Positions 35,825-44,434 of a stretch of 64,000 bases of DNA are shown here, in pieces. This DNA is from a virus: positions 112,193 through 176,192 of IMG/VR virus record IMGVR_UViG_3300027782_003601, one strand, 5' to 3'. The translations under genes were made by a program, and so were the position numbers. How positions within the stretch are numbered: the first letter of the stretch is position 1; each line of letters opens with the position of its first letter. The notes under the pieces were generated by a model. The model had not been told where the DNA came from. It saw nothing but the letters and a program-made list of their open reading frames with translations, and searched no databases.

Positions 35825-38074
35825 ATGGCAGACAAAATAGTATCACCAGGTGTTTTTACAAAAGAAAACGACCTATCATTTTTACAACAAGGTGTAGCTG
35901 ATATTGGTGCAGCATTTATCGGACCTTTTAAAGAAGGACCATTAGTTCCAACAATTGTTAATTCTCAAGCAGAATTTCAAACTTTGTTCGGAACAGTTGA
36001 TGATACATACTACACACCTTTAGCAGTACAATCATATTTAAGAGAAGCAGGAACTGCTACAATTTGTAGAGTTGGGGGGATTGGTGGATATACTGAAACT
36101 GCTCCTTTATTATTAACAGTAACATCGGGTTCTATATCGGCATCTCTTGGTATTATTTATGGTACTGCAAGTGGTTCAAATGCAGGATTTACAGGAACAA
36201 CTGTATCTGCAAATGGTTTTGGTGATTTTTTAATCTCTGGTTCAAACACAGGATTATTATCAGCATCATTAGACCCACAAGATACAAACGATATTGAAGC
36301 AGTATTTGGAACATCTCCATTTGGTTCTAAGAAACCATATGTTTATGGATTTTTCCAAAATGCATATTCAAATCAAGGACAAGCAATTGGGTATACAATA
36401 GCAGCAACTGCATCTGTAACTGTTTTAGGAAATCAATTATATACATTTGATGCACAGGAAGCTAAAACTCCATTTATTCAATCACAATTGATTTCTGGAG
36501 ATAGAACAAATCTTTTCCGTTTTGAAACAATTGGCGCAGGAAATGCGGCAAATACTAAAGTTAAAATTGCTATTACAAATATTAAAGCAGCAGGTTCTGT
36601 AAATGGTACTGATTATGGTATATTTACAGTTGTTGTTAGAGATGGCGCTGATACAAACAAAAAGAGAGTTGTATTAGAAACATTTGCTAATGTAAATTTA
36701 GACCCTAACTCACCTAACTTTATTAATAGAGTTATTGGAGATAGAAAAAGAACTATTGGTTCAGATGGTAAAATAACTGAAACAGGTGATTGGGTTAATA
36801 ACTCAAAATATATCAGAGTTACTGATATAAACTTAAATTCACCAGTTCAAGCAGTACCTTTTGCACATAATGCATATCAATTACCTATTTCTACATCAGC
36901 AGCAATTGGAAGTTTAATCCCATCCGCATCATTTGTTAGTTCTTCAGCAACACAATATGGTGGTATTGATTTAGATAATAATATAGATAATTCATTCTAT
37001 TTAAATCCAATTCCAACTGGAGCAGGTGTAGGTGGAAACGTTGTATTTGGTTTAGATTCCGTTAATGGTGGTGCATTATCAGTAGGTTCAACATCGGCAC
37101 AATTTTTAGTAGCATTCCAAGAAGGATTTAATGGTTTAGCACCAACAACACCTATCTATAAAGGAACTGATATTACCGCAGGAAACTCACAAGGATTTAA
37201 CCTTTCTACATCATTATCATCTGGTTCAATTGCATACGGAAAACATATATCGGCATTATCTAATCAAGATGAATACGATGTTAATATGATTGTAACTCCT
37301 GGTGTTATTAGAAGATTGCACACATCTGTAACAACTAATATTTTGGATATGGTTGAAGCAAGAAGTGATTGTTTCTACATTATGGATACAACTTCATATA
37401 CGGACACTATTTCACAAGCAATAACGCAAGCAGATGCAATTGATTCAAACTACGCAGCAACTTACTACCCTTGGATTAAAACTATTGATGTTAACACTAA
37501 CAAATTAATTGCAGTACCACCATCAGTATTATTACCTGGAGTATTTGCATCAAATGATAGAGTAGCAGCTGAATGGTTTGCACCAGCAGGTTTAAATAGA
37601 GGTGGATTGATTGGAGCAGTTTCTGTTCAAAATCGTTTAACTCAATCGGAAAAAGATACATTATATGATGGAAAAGTAAATCCTATCGTTCAGTTTCCAG
37701 GACAAGGCATCGTAGTGTTTGGACAAAAAACATTACAAGATAAACCATCTGCATTAGATAGAATTAATGTAAGAAGATTATTATTAACCGTTAGAAAATA
37801 CATCGCATCTACTTCAAGATATTTAGTGTTTGAACAAAATACTGCTGAAACTAGAAATAGATTTTTAAACATTGTAAATCCTTATTTAGAATCAATTCAA
37901 CAAAGACAAGGACTTTACGCATTTAAAGTTGCGATGGATGATTCAAACAACACACCAGATGTAATTGATAGAAACATTATGAAAGGAGCTATCTACTTAC
38001 AACCAACTAAGACAGCTGAATTCATTCAAATTGATTTCAACATCTTACCAACTGGCGCAGCGTTTAACGGATAA
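35825..38074 (+). CDS. 18: Contractile tail sheath protein, gp18-like
   Basis: The 749-residue product is the contractile sheath. Its N-terminus, 'VSPGVFTKENDLSFL' followed by AAFIGPFKEGPLVPT, is characteristic of gp18-type sheaths. So is the conserved C-terminal domain with DVNTNKLIAVPPSVLLPGVFASNDRVAAEWFAPAG (read in pieces), INVRRLLLTVRKYI and LYAFKVAMDDSNN. The middle (about 95-430) is Ser/Thr/Gly-rich and probably forms the protruding domains; T4 gp18 is 659 residues. It lies directly before the tail-tube gene, as in T4. Confidence 0.95.
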   Translation: MADKIVSPGVFTKENDLSFLQQGVADIGAAFIGPFKEGPLVPTIVNSQAEFQTLFGTVDDTYYTPLAVQSYLREAGTATICRVGGIGGYTETAPLLLTVTSGSISASLGIIYGTASGSNAGFTGTTVSANGFGDFLISGSNTGLLSASLDPQDTNDIEAVFGTSPFGSKKPYVYGFFQNAYSNQGQAIGYTIAATASVTVLGNQLYTFDAQEAKTPFIQSQLISGDRTNLFRFETIGAGNAANTKVKIAITNIKAAGSVNGTDYGIFTVVVRDGADTNKKRVVLETFANVNLDPNSPNFINRVIGDRKRTIGSDGKITETGDWVNNSKYIRVTDINLNSPVQAVPFAHNAYQLPISTSAAIGSLIPSASFVSSSATQYGGIDLDNNIDNSFYLNPIPTGAGVGGNVVFGLDSVNGGALSVGSTSAQFLVAFQEGFNGLAPTTPIYKGTDITAGNSQGFNLSTSLSSGSIAYGKHISALSNQDEYDVNMIVTPGVIRRLHTSVTTNILDMVEARSDCFYIMDTTSYTDTISQAITQADAIDSNYAATYYPWIKTIDVNTNKLIAVPPSVLLPGVFASNDRVAAEWFAPAGLNRGGLIGAVSVQNRLTQSEKDTLYDGKVNPIVQFPGQGIVVFGQKTLQDKPSALDRINVRRLLLTVRKYIASTSRYLVFEQNTAETRNRFLNIVNPYLESIQQRQGLYAFKVAMDDSNNTPDVIDRNIMKGAIYLQPTKTAEFIQIDFNILPTGAAFNG

Positions 38075-38086
38075 TTTTAAAAAACC

Positions 38087-38098
38087 ATATTTATTATA
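38087..38098 (+). promoter_or_regulatory. Variant late-promoter-like motif before tail tube gene
   Basis: ATATTTATTATA, one base expanded relative to the consensus, 26 bases before the ATG. Weak candidate. Confidence 0.25.
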
Positions 38099-38124
38099 GA
38101 GAATAACATTTAAATAAAAAGAAA

Positions 38125-38613
38125 ATGCCAGAAATATTAGAATTTGACAAGATATTTTATAAGAATTTTGAACCAAAACTTGGTAATAGATTCATTATGG
38201 AAATCAATGGTATAGAATCATACATTATCAAAACTGCAAGTAGACCAACATTTACTTCGGAAATAGTTGAATTAGACCATATCAACGTAAAACGTAAGAT
38301 AAAGGGAAAATCTAACTGGGATGATATGAACATCACACTTTATGACCCAATTGTTCCATCAGGAGCACAACAAGTTATGGAGTGGATTAGAACATCACAT
38401 GAATCCCTAACAGGAAGAGATGGATACGCTGCATTCTATAAGAAAGACATTACTTTTTATTTGTTAGGACCAGTAGGTGATAAAATTGAACAATGGACAA
38501 TCAAAGGAGCATTCATTACATCAGCAAACTTTGGTGATTTAGATTGGTCTTCAAATGACCCGGTTTCAATTGAATTAACTTTAACGTTTGATTACGCGGT
38601 ATTAGAGTATTAA
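38125..38613 (+). CDS. 19: Tail tube protein, gp19-like
   Basis: The 162-residue protein matches T4 gp19 in size (163) and pattern: 'FEPKLGNRFIMEINGIESYI' near residue 15, an ASRPTFTSEIVELDHINVKRK segment, and a C-terminal GDLDWSSNDPVSIELTLTFDYAVLEY in pieces. It polymerises into the inner tube beneath the sheath. The gene follows the sheath gene by 50 bases and is followed by a strong terminator. Confidence 0.93.
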   Translation: MPEILEFDKIFYKNFEPKLGNRFIMEINGIESYIIKTASRPTFTSEIVELDHINVKRKIKGKSNWDDMNITLYDPIVPSGAQQVMEWIRTSHESLTGRDGYAAFYKKDITFYLLGPVGDKIEQWTIKGAFITSANFGDLDWSSNDPVSIELTLTFDYAVLEY

Positions 38614-38638
38614 AATTAAATAAAGTAATTGAAATAAG

Positions 38639-38670
38639 AGGGGAGCAGAAATGTTCCCCTTTATTTTTTT
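38639..38670 (+). terminator. Terminator after the tail tube gene
   Basis: An 8-bp stem (AGGGGAGC / GTTCCCCT, one G-U) with loop AGAAAT is followed by TTATTTTTTT. The loop region matches the capsid-gene terminator. Confidence 0.8.
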
Positions 38671-38710
38671 AAAAATGTAATATATATTAATAAACACATT
38701 AAGTTATATT

Positions 38711-39523
38711 ATGGAAGAACAATTAGAACAACAAGTTACGAGAGGTTTAGGTACACCCCAAACTACAACTCAAAGAAACTTCCCATTTGCAACGGAAGTT
38801 ATTTCATTACCATCAAAAGGATTACCATATCCAGAGCATTCGCCATTATCAAAAGGAGAAATAACTCTTAAACTAATGACTGCAAAAGAAGAAGATATTT
38901 TAACTTCTACAAATTTAATTCGTAAAGGAATTCATTTGGATAAGTTATTAGAATCTATTGTAGTAGAGCCTGGTGTTAATATAAATGATATTTTAATTGG
39001 TGATAAAAACGCAATTTTGATTATTACAAGAATGTTGGCATTTGGACCTGAATATGAGGTTACTGTAACAGATTCTGAATCAGATGAGGATGTAATTATA
39101 AAAGTGGATTTATCTAAATTAAAAACAAAAGAAATTGATTATTCTTTATTAAATAGAAATAATGAATACGATTTTACATTGCCAAAATCAAAAAATGAAA
39201 TTAAATTTAAATTACTTACTCATGGAGATGAACTTGCAATTCAAAAAGATGTTGAAGCAAGTGAAAAAATATTAAAACAAGGTAATGAAATTACTACAAG
39301 ATTTAGAAGAATTATTACAGAAGTAGATGGTAATAGAGATTTAGGATATATTAGTAATTTTGTTTCAAATAGATTATTGGCAATGGATTCAAAAGCATTG
39401 AGAAAGCATATTTTAGAACTTACTCCTGATTTGGATTTAAATATGGAATATGAAAATTCAATAGGTGAGACGGAGGCTCTCCGAATCCCGTTTGGGGTTG
39501 ACTTTTTTTACCCTTCCGAGTAA
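38711..39523 (+). CDS. 26: Baseplate hub/tail assembly protein, gp26-like
   Basis: This 270-residue protein resembles the T4 base-plate protein family that includes gp26: 'FATEVISLPSKGLPYPEHSP' (about 26-45), a MTAKEEDILTSTNLIRKG block, then VEPGVNINDILIGDKNAILI. These proteins act in hub/tail assembly rather than as major virion parts. The gene overlaps the next reading frame by 59 bases, with a seven-T run inside the overlap. This arrangement recalls the two-frame tail-assembly chaperones found upstream of tape-measure genes in many tailed phages. The tape-measure gene follows one small gene later. Confidence 0.85.
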   Translation: MEEQLEQQVTRGLGTPQTTTQRNFPFATEVISLPSKGLPYPEHSPLSKGEITLKLMTAKEEDILTSTNLIRKGIHLDKLLESIVVEPGVNINDILIGDKNAILIITRMLAFGPEYEVTVTDSESDEDVIIKVDLSKLKTKEIDYSLLNRNNEYDFTLPKSKNEIKFKLLTHGDELAIQKDVEASEKILKQGNEITTRFRRIITEVDGNRDLGYISNFVSNRLLAMDSKALRKHILELTPDLDLNMEYENSIGETEALRIPFGVDFFYPSE

Positions 39524-39731
39524 TTATTCTGTAGTATTGCATCAAACCATTTTTCAAATGATTTATTATGCAAATGGTGGATTTAATTGGAACGATTTAT
39601 ATTTTATGCCAACTAAACTTAGAGAGTTTTATTGGAAAGAATTATTAAAAACAAAAGAAGAAGAAAGGGAGCAAATTGAAAAATCCAAACCATCAACTTC
39701 AAATAATTCATCTAAAACTAAAAGAAGATGA
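39465..39731 (+). CDS. 51: gp51-like baseplate assembly protein / frameshift extension
   Basis: This frame carries the block 'FQMIYYANGGFNWNDLYFMP' followed by LREFYWKEL, a pattern typical of the small gp51-type proteins that follow gp26 in T4-like phages. It has no good ATG: the first Met lies within the conserved block, and the only upstream start is a GTG at the position given, without a recognisable leader. Expression as a frameshift extension of the upstream gene is therefore attractive. The C-terminal tail (residues 62-88) is Lys/Glu/Ser-rich. The stop is one of only two TGA stops noted in this window. Confidence 0.7.
   Translation: MRRRLSESRLGLTFFTLPSNYSVVLHQTIFQMIYYANGGFNWNDLYFMPTKLREFYWKELLKTKEEEREQIEKSKPSTSNNSSKTKRR
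39503..39509 (+). promoter_or_regulatory. Candidate slippery heptamer (T7) for +1/-2 frameshifting
   Basis: In the upstream frame it reads GAC TTT TTT TAC, four codons before the stop. A +1 or -2 shift here would fuse the upstream product (266 residues) to the downstream frame for a total of about 339 residues. Confidence 0.45.
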
Positions 39732-39739
39732 TATTTATA
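39731..39739 (+). promoter_or_regulatory. Late-promoter-like motif (ATATTTATA)
   Basis: Nine of ten bases of the consensus, overlapping the preceding stop and 27 bases before the next ATG. Confidence 0.35.
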
Positions 39740-39766
39740 ATAAAAATATAAATAAAATAAGGTATT

Positions 39767-40024
39767 ATGCACAAAAAATTAATAGTAGAAGTTGATATCT
39801 TTGCCAAATTATTATCACTATTTTATGATAAAAAAGCAAAAGGTGAAGAAGATGATTTGGAAACGGTCATTGATTCATCCAATAATGTTGCATTTGATAA
39901 AGCATATAAAGCTTGGAAATCTGATAGTGAAAAACTATTAGTAAGTACTAAAAATTTATTAAAACAATCCGGAGAAAGTACTGCTAAGATAGATGCATTA
40001 TTAAAAAAATACCATAATTATTAA
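39767..40024 (+). CDS. Small helical protein before the tape measure gene
   Basis: The 85-residue, Lys/Asp-rich product is almost fully helical, with no recognised family. A hydrophobic patch VDIFAKLLSLFY (about 9-20) begins it. It lies between the gp26/gp51-like pair and the tape measure, so it may help tape-measure folding or be a minor hub part. Its start follows a late-promoter-like motif. Its stop is 11 bases before the tape-measure ATG. Confidence 0.6.
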   Translation: MHKKLIVEVDIFAKLLSLFYDKKAKGEEDDLETVIDSSNNVAFDKAYKAWKSDSEKLLVSTKNLLKQSGESTAKIDALLKKYHNY

Positions 40025-40035
40025 TAATATTATAG

Positions 40036-42765
40036 ATGGCTAAATCGGACAATCTTAATTCTAGATTACTTTCTTTGAAAGAAGAAACTGACCAACTGAA
40101 AGAAAATCAATTGCAGTTGAAAAAGTTATATGCGTTAGAAGATAAGATAACCAATACTCAATTCAAAAAAATAGAATCATTAGAAACTCAGAACAAAGAA
40201 TTAGAAAAATCTAAAAATAAATACGAAGTATTATTAAAATTACAAAAAGATAAGGCAAAAATATTAAAAGCTGAACTAAATGATTATGATGCTATTGATG
40301 CAAATTTAATTAGTATTGGCAATACTATAGGGAAAAATACAAAAGCATATCAGTTTCAAAAAGAAAAATTAGATAAAACAAAAGGTGTATTAGAAAGTAT
40401 TGGAATTGTTATAAGTAAGAATTCAAAAATTAGTAATAAGGATAAAGGCCAGATGGTAAAGGTCTTAAAAGCTTATAAACAAAACCAATCTTCAATTTTA
40501 GAAGCAAGTAAGTTAAAAATTAAAGGTAAAATAACTGAACAAGAGTATCTTAAAATTATTGAAGAATCTAGAAAAGCATATTCCGATGTAAGGTCTGAAA
40601 TTGAATTATCCGTTGATGCAAGTGAATTATTAGCACAAAACATTACTGATATGGATAATGAAATAAATTCATTTGCAAATTCGGCTAAAAAATCAGCATC
40701 GGTATTAAAAGGTTTTGAAAATTCAATAAATACAATAGCGGGTAGTGGTGTAGATGGTGTCAAAGAATTAGGAGATGTTTTAAAAATTGCCACTAATGGT
40801 GGAAAGGGGTTATCATTAGCATTGGGTGCATTAGCAGGTGTAGCCGCTGGTATGGCTTATAATTTTGGATTAATTGGTAATAAACTCGCTACAATAGCGG
40901 GATATGATTCAAAAATTGCCGGATTAACAGGAGAAATTGATGCAATAAATCAAAAAGTAAATATGGGTGTAAATGGTTTCGGAGAACGAAACTTTGTAAT
41001 GGAACAAGCAATGCTTGATTTTAATTCATCCGTACAACAAATGGGAGCTGCATTTAATGCAGCATCTAAAACGGCATTATTTGGTAATAAATTAGGTAGT
41101 GTTGGATATGGTGCTGCTCAATTACAATTAGCAGGAGTTAGTGCTGAAGAAATTTCAACTTCATTATCCGCTGCAAGTAATGTAATGGGTAAACGGTTAT
41201 CAAGTCAATTGGCTGCCGATATGGCAGTTATGTCAAAAAGAACAGGACAATCTGCTGAAAATCTTGCATCGGTTACAGAATACTTTATGAGAACGGATAA
41301 AGTAGGAGCAAAATCTGCAATTAATATGCAGGAAGGATTAAGAGCAATGGCGGATAGTGCTAAAGTTGATTTGGGCGGAGTAATGGAAGAGGTTGCAGAA
41401 GCATCAAAAGAAGCATTAGGATACCAAATTAAATCAGGTCCTGCATTAGCAAAACAAGTAATTTATGCAAAATCATTAGGTGTTTCATTTAATGATATAG
41501 CAAAAGCTGGTAAAAGTATGGTTTTGAACTATAAAGATAGTATCAAAAACGAAATGCAATTATCGGCAATGTTGGGTAGAAATGTAAATCTTTCAGAAGC
41601 CCGTTCTTTATTTGCACAAGGTAAAAACGATGAAGCATTAAAATCCATTCAAGCACAAGGTTTAGACCCTGCTAAAATGAATATGTTCCAACAAGAAGCA
41701 TTACAACAAGCGTTGGGTGGGTTGGACTTAAATTCAATACAGAAAGTTGCACAAAATCAAGCTAGAAGTGGAGGCAGTTTAACAGAAGGAAATGTAGGTA
41801 CTGGTAATAAAGAATTTTTATCTAGAGTAAAAGAAAGAGAGACTAGTTTAGCAGGAGCTAATGCTATGATTTCGGCAGCAACTGAATTACAAAGAATAGG
41901 ATTAAATGCTGCATCAGAACAACAAAAACAACAAGCTATTATAGATGATGTTGGGGGTATTGCAAAATTAATAAATGAAAGAGACCAACAAGGTTTTTTA
42001 AAGAATGCCGAAACAATGCTAACAACTGCTTTAATAAGTACTGTTGCAACTGTTGTTACAACTTTTTTAATGAATAAAGGTGGTGGGTTATTAAGTAAAT
42101 TTACAGGTAAAGGTATTGAAAAACCTCTTTCAAAAACGGCTGAAAAACCTCTTTTAAAAACGGCTGAAAAACCTCTTTCAAAAACGGCTGAAAAACAACT
42201 TACAAAACAAGCTGAAAAACAACTTGCAAAACAAGGTGGAAGAACCGCAGCAAAAGCTTTGGGAAAATCTTTACTTAAAAAAATACCATTTTTAGGACTT
42301 GGTATGGGTTTATTATTTGCAGGACAAAAAGCGCTTGCAGGCGATTTTACGGGTGCAGGATTGGAAGTGGCAAGTGGTGGGGCATCTATGATTCCTGGAT
42401 TTGGAACTGCTGCTTCTTTTGGAATAGATGCAGCAATTGCAGCTAGGGATATGGGAGCATTTGATAGTAAAAACCCAACTGCTACTGTTAAAAAACCAGG
42501 AACAGTTTCTGCAAAATCAGCTTCTGTGGTAGGAAAGTCATCATTAGTATTATCCGATGTTCAATATCAGACAAGATTACAAATGAAAATGGTTGAATTA
42601 CTTGGTACAAATGCTATATTATTACAATCAATTTTAGAAGAAACAGATAAAGATAAGAGTATTAAATTAAATGGAGTTAAATTAAATACCCAATTAATGT
42701 TTAATGCACGAAAGCAAATGGCAGTTTCAAGAAAAGAAGCAATAGGTACAAACGCATCTATGTAA
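40036..42765 (+). CDS. Tape measure / tail-length protein (gp29-position)
   Basis: The 909-residue protein has a long N-terminal coiled coil (residues 1-120). A Gly/Ala-rich hydrophobic segment (about 257-285, ALGALAGVAAGMAYNFGLIG) follows, then a helical mid-region and another hydrophobic stretch (about 655-680). From 695 to 734 there are five tandem 8-residue repeats. A Gly/Ala hydrophobic region near 755-815 and a helical C-terminus complete it. Size, helicity, hydrophobic segments and place (after the tube and gp26-like genes, before gp48-like) identify a tape measure. At 1.5 angstrom per helical residue it would span roughly 130 nm at most. No lysozyme domain was seen. Confidence 0.78.
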   Translation: MAKSDNLNSRLLSLKEETDQLKENQLQLKKLYALEDKITNTQFKKIESLETQNKELEKSKNKYEVLLKLQKDKAKILKAELNDYDAIDANLISIGNTIGKNTKAYQFQKEKLDKTKGVLESIGIVISKNSKISNKDKGQMVKVLKAYKQNQSSILEASKLKIKGKITEQEYLKIIEESRKAYSDVRSEIELSVDASELLAQNITDMDNEINSFANSAKKSASVLKGFENSINTIAGSGVDGVKELGDVLKIATNGGKGLSLALGALAGVAAGMAYNFGLIGNKLATIAGYDSKIAGLTGEIDAINQKVNMGVNGFGERNFVMEQAMLDFNSSVQQMGAAFNAASKTALFGNKLGSVGYGAAQLQLAGVSAEEISTSLSAASNVMGKRLSSQLAADMAVMSKRTGQSAENLASVTEYFMRTDKVGAKSAINMQEGLRAMADSAKVDLGGVMEEVAEASKEALGYQIKSGPALAKQVIYAKSLGVSFNDIAKAGKSMVLNYKDSIKNEMQLSAMLGRNVNLSEARSLFAQGKNDEALKSIQAQGLDPAKMNMFQQEALQQALGGLDLNSIQKVAQNQARSGGSLTEGNVGTGNKEFLSRVKERETSLAGANAMISAATELQRIGLNAASEQQKQQAIIDDVGGIAKLINERDQQGFLKNAETMLTTALISTVATVVTTFLMNKGGGLLSKFTGKGIEKPLSKTAEKPLLKTAEKPLSKTAEKQLTKQAEKQLAKQGGRTAAKALGKSLLKKIPFLGLGMGLLFAGQKALAGDFTGAGLEVASGGASMIPGFGTAASFGIDAAIAARDMGAFDSKNPTATVKKPGTVSAKSASVVGKSSLVLSDVQYQTRLQMKMVELLGTNAILLQSILEETDKDKSIKLNGVKLNTQLMFNARKQMAVSRKEAIGTNASM
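42118..42237 (+). repeat. Five tandem 24-nt repeats in the tape measure gene
   Basis: Five consecutive 24-base units encode EKPLSKTA-type octapeptides (EKPLSKTA, EKPLLKTA, EKPLSKTA, EKQLTKQA, EKQLAKQG). The first three are nearly identical, so slippage or unequal recombination probably changes copy number. Confidence 0.92.
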
Positions 42766-42781
42766 TAAATTTTAATAACTC

Positions 42782-42790
42782 ATATTTATA
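42782..42790 (+). promoter_or_regulatory. Late-promoter-like motif (ATATTTATA)
   Basis: Nine bases of the consensus (preceded by C), 19 bases before the next baseplate gene. Confidence 0.4.
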
Positions 42791-42809
42791 GTAAATCAAT
42801 AAACTATAA

Positions 42810-44129
42810 ATGCCTACAATATTAGAACTTTTTAATTCTGGAAAAAAAGAATTATACGATAAAGAAATTATTCGTATAGAAAGTAAAGGATTAATTAATC
42901 CACCAAGAGTAGCAGCATTAGCAGCATCTTCTCCAAATACCCTTGCAGATTTAGTAGGTGGTCAATTAGCGGGAACAATTGGTGGAACTGCAAATAGACC
43001 TTCGGATACAATATTTAAAAAATATAATCCATTAGCTAAACCAATTACATTAACTGCCGCAACAACTGCTCAATTGCAAGATGTAGTTGAACCTGGTAAA
43101 GATTATGTGGTAAAACAAAACCCATCTCCGTCTTCAATTATAAATGATTTAGCAAAAGGAGGAGTATCGGCACAAAATGTTGTAACTAATTTGGCAATTC
43201 ATGATTTAAATAAATATGGAAATAAAAATGGTTTAAAAAAATTAGGAGATTCTTTAAAAAATAAAACTAATAATACCGTTTATACAAACATAAAACCATT
43301 TTCAACACATTTAAATGGAAAGCAAAGAGATAAAACACAATTAAAAACATGGGATATGTCAAATGAAGATTTGAACACTATTTCATATTTTGAAGATGAT
43401 AAGCAATTAAAAAATTGGATAAATGAAAATCGTTTTCAAAATCAAGTTACAATAACATTTCAAAAATATGGTAATAAAACAATAATTCCATTTGTAGGAG
43501 CAATAAGTGGAATAAGTGAAGATATACAACCTGAATGGAGTAATTTTAAATATGTAGGTTCACCATTTAAAACATATAGATATGGTGGAGTTGAACGTTC
43601 TGTAAAGTTTAATTTAAAATTATACTACATGGGAGTTGATGGAAAACAAACAATGGTTAAAAAAGTAAATTATCTTAAATCTTTAGCGTTTCCTGATAAT
43701 GAAATTTCTGAAATAACATATGGTACTAATCAACAATCAAATCAATACGCATTTTCACCAAATTTAGTATTATTTTCAATTGGTGATTTATATAAAAATA
43801 TGTTTGGATATATGGAAAGTTTATCAATTAGTATAGATGATAATACGGTTTGGTCAAATTTTAATCCAACAAATGAATCTCGTGGTGATAATGAATTATA
43901 TCCATCTGTAATTGATGCATCTATTGGAATAAAAATAATTGAAAATCACAAAACTGAAAAAGATGGAACTATTACTAAATACAAATATAATTTTGATGGT
44001 AGAGGTGATACTTTTATAAAAGAAGAAAAAAAACCAGGAAATCCATTTAATTCAGATGGTTCAATTAAAAATAAAGAAATTAAACAAACATCTGTAAATA
44101 TTACGCCACCTGTAATAAAATACCCATAA
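42810..44129 (+). CDS. Baseplate-tube junction protein, gp48/gp54-like
   Basis: The 439-residue product has a C-terminal half resembling gp48/gp54-type tail-tube initiators: 'FKYVGSPFKTYRYGGVERSV' near residues 246-265, a FNLKLYYM strand, KVNYLKSLAFP, and LFSIGDLYKNMFGYMESLSISIDD in pieces. The N-terminal ~170 residues are Ala/Thr/Asn-rich and probably flexible. The position after the tape measure is right. Whether it equals gp48 or gp54 cannot be decided from sequence alone. The final base of the stop overlaps the next ATG. Confidence 0.72.
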   Translation: MPTILELFNSGKKELYDKEIIRIESKGLINPPRVAALAASSPNTLADLVGGQLAGTIGGTANRPSDTIFKKYNPLAKPITLTAATTAQLQDVVEPGKDYVVKQNPSPSSIINDLAKGGVSAQNVVTNLAIHDLNKYGNKNGLKKLGDSLKNKTNNTVYTNIKPFSTHLNGKQRDKTQLKTWDMSNEDLNTISYFEDDKQLKNWINENRFQNQVTITFQKYGNKTIIPFVGAISGISEDIQPEWSNFKYVGSPFKTYRYGGVERSVKFNLKLYYMGVDGKQTMVKKVNYLKSLAFPDNEISEITYGTNQQSNQYAFSPNLVLFSIGDLYKNMFGYMESLSISIDDNTVWSNFNPTNESRGDNELYPSVIDASIGIKIIENHKTEKDGTITKYKYNFDGRGDTFIKEEKKPGNPFNSDGSIKNKEIKQTSVNITPPVIKYP

Positions 44130-44431
44130 TGGCAAGTAGATACCAATATACAACTCAATTAACAACATATAATACTAAAAGAAAGTATTTAAGTTCTGTT
44201 ATATATCCTAAAATACAACCAACGGATAATGATATGTATATAATATCTGAATCAAGTGATAGATTGGATATATTAGCAAGTAAATATTATGGTGATAAAT
44301 CTTATTGGTGGGTAATATCAATTGCAAATAATTTAAATGATGCATCATATCATATACAACCAGGTCTTCAATTAAGAATTCCATCCGATTTATCTACCAT
44401 TTTAAGAAATTTTGACAAATTAAATAAATAA
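44129..44431 (+). CDS. LysM-like baseplate protein, gp53-like
   Basis: The 100-residue protein contains a LysM-type unit at about 36-88: MYIISESSDRLDILASKYYG, then DKSYWWVISIANNL, and PGLQLRIP. This is the pattern of baseplate proteins gp53 (T4) and gpX (P2), in which LysM may touch peptidoglycan or act as a structural hub clamp. It is shorter than T4 gp53 (196 aa) and lacks its N-terminal extension. It overlaps the previous stop by one base and precedes the hub-like gene by three bases. Confidence 0.75.
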   Translation: MASRYQYTTQLTTYNTKRKYLSSVIYPKIQPTDNDMYIISESSDRLDILASKYYGDKSYWWVISIANNLNDASYHIQPGLQLRIPSDLSTILRNFDKLNK

Positions 44432-44434
44432 GTT

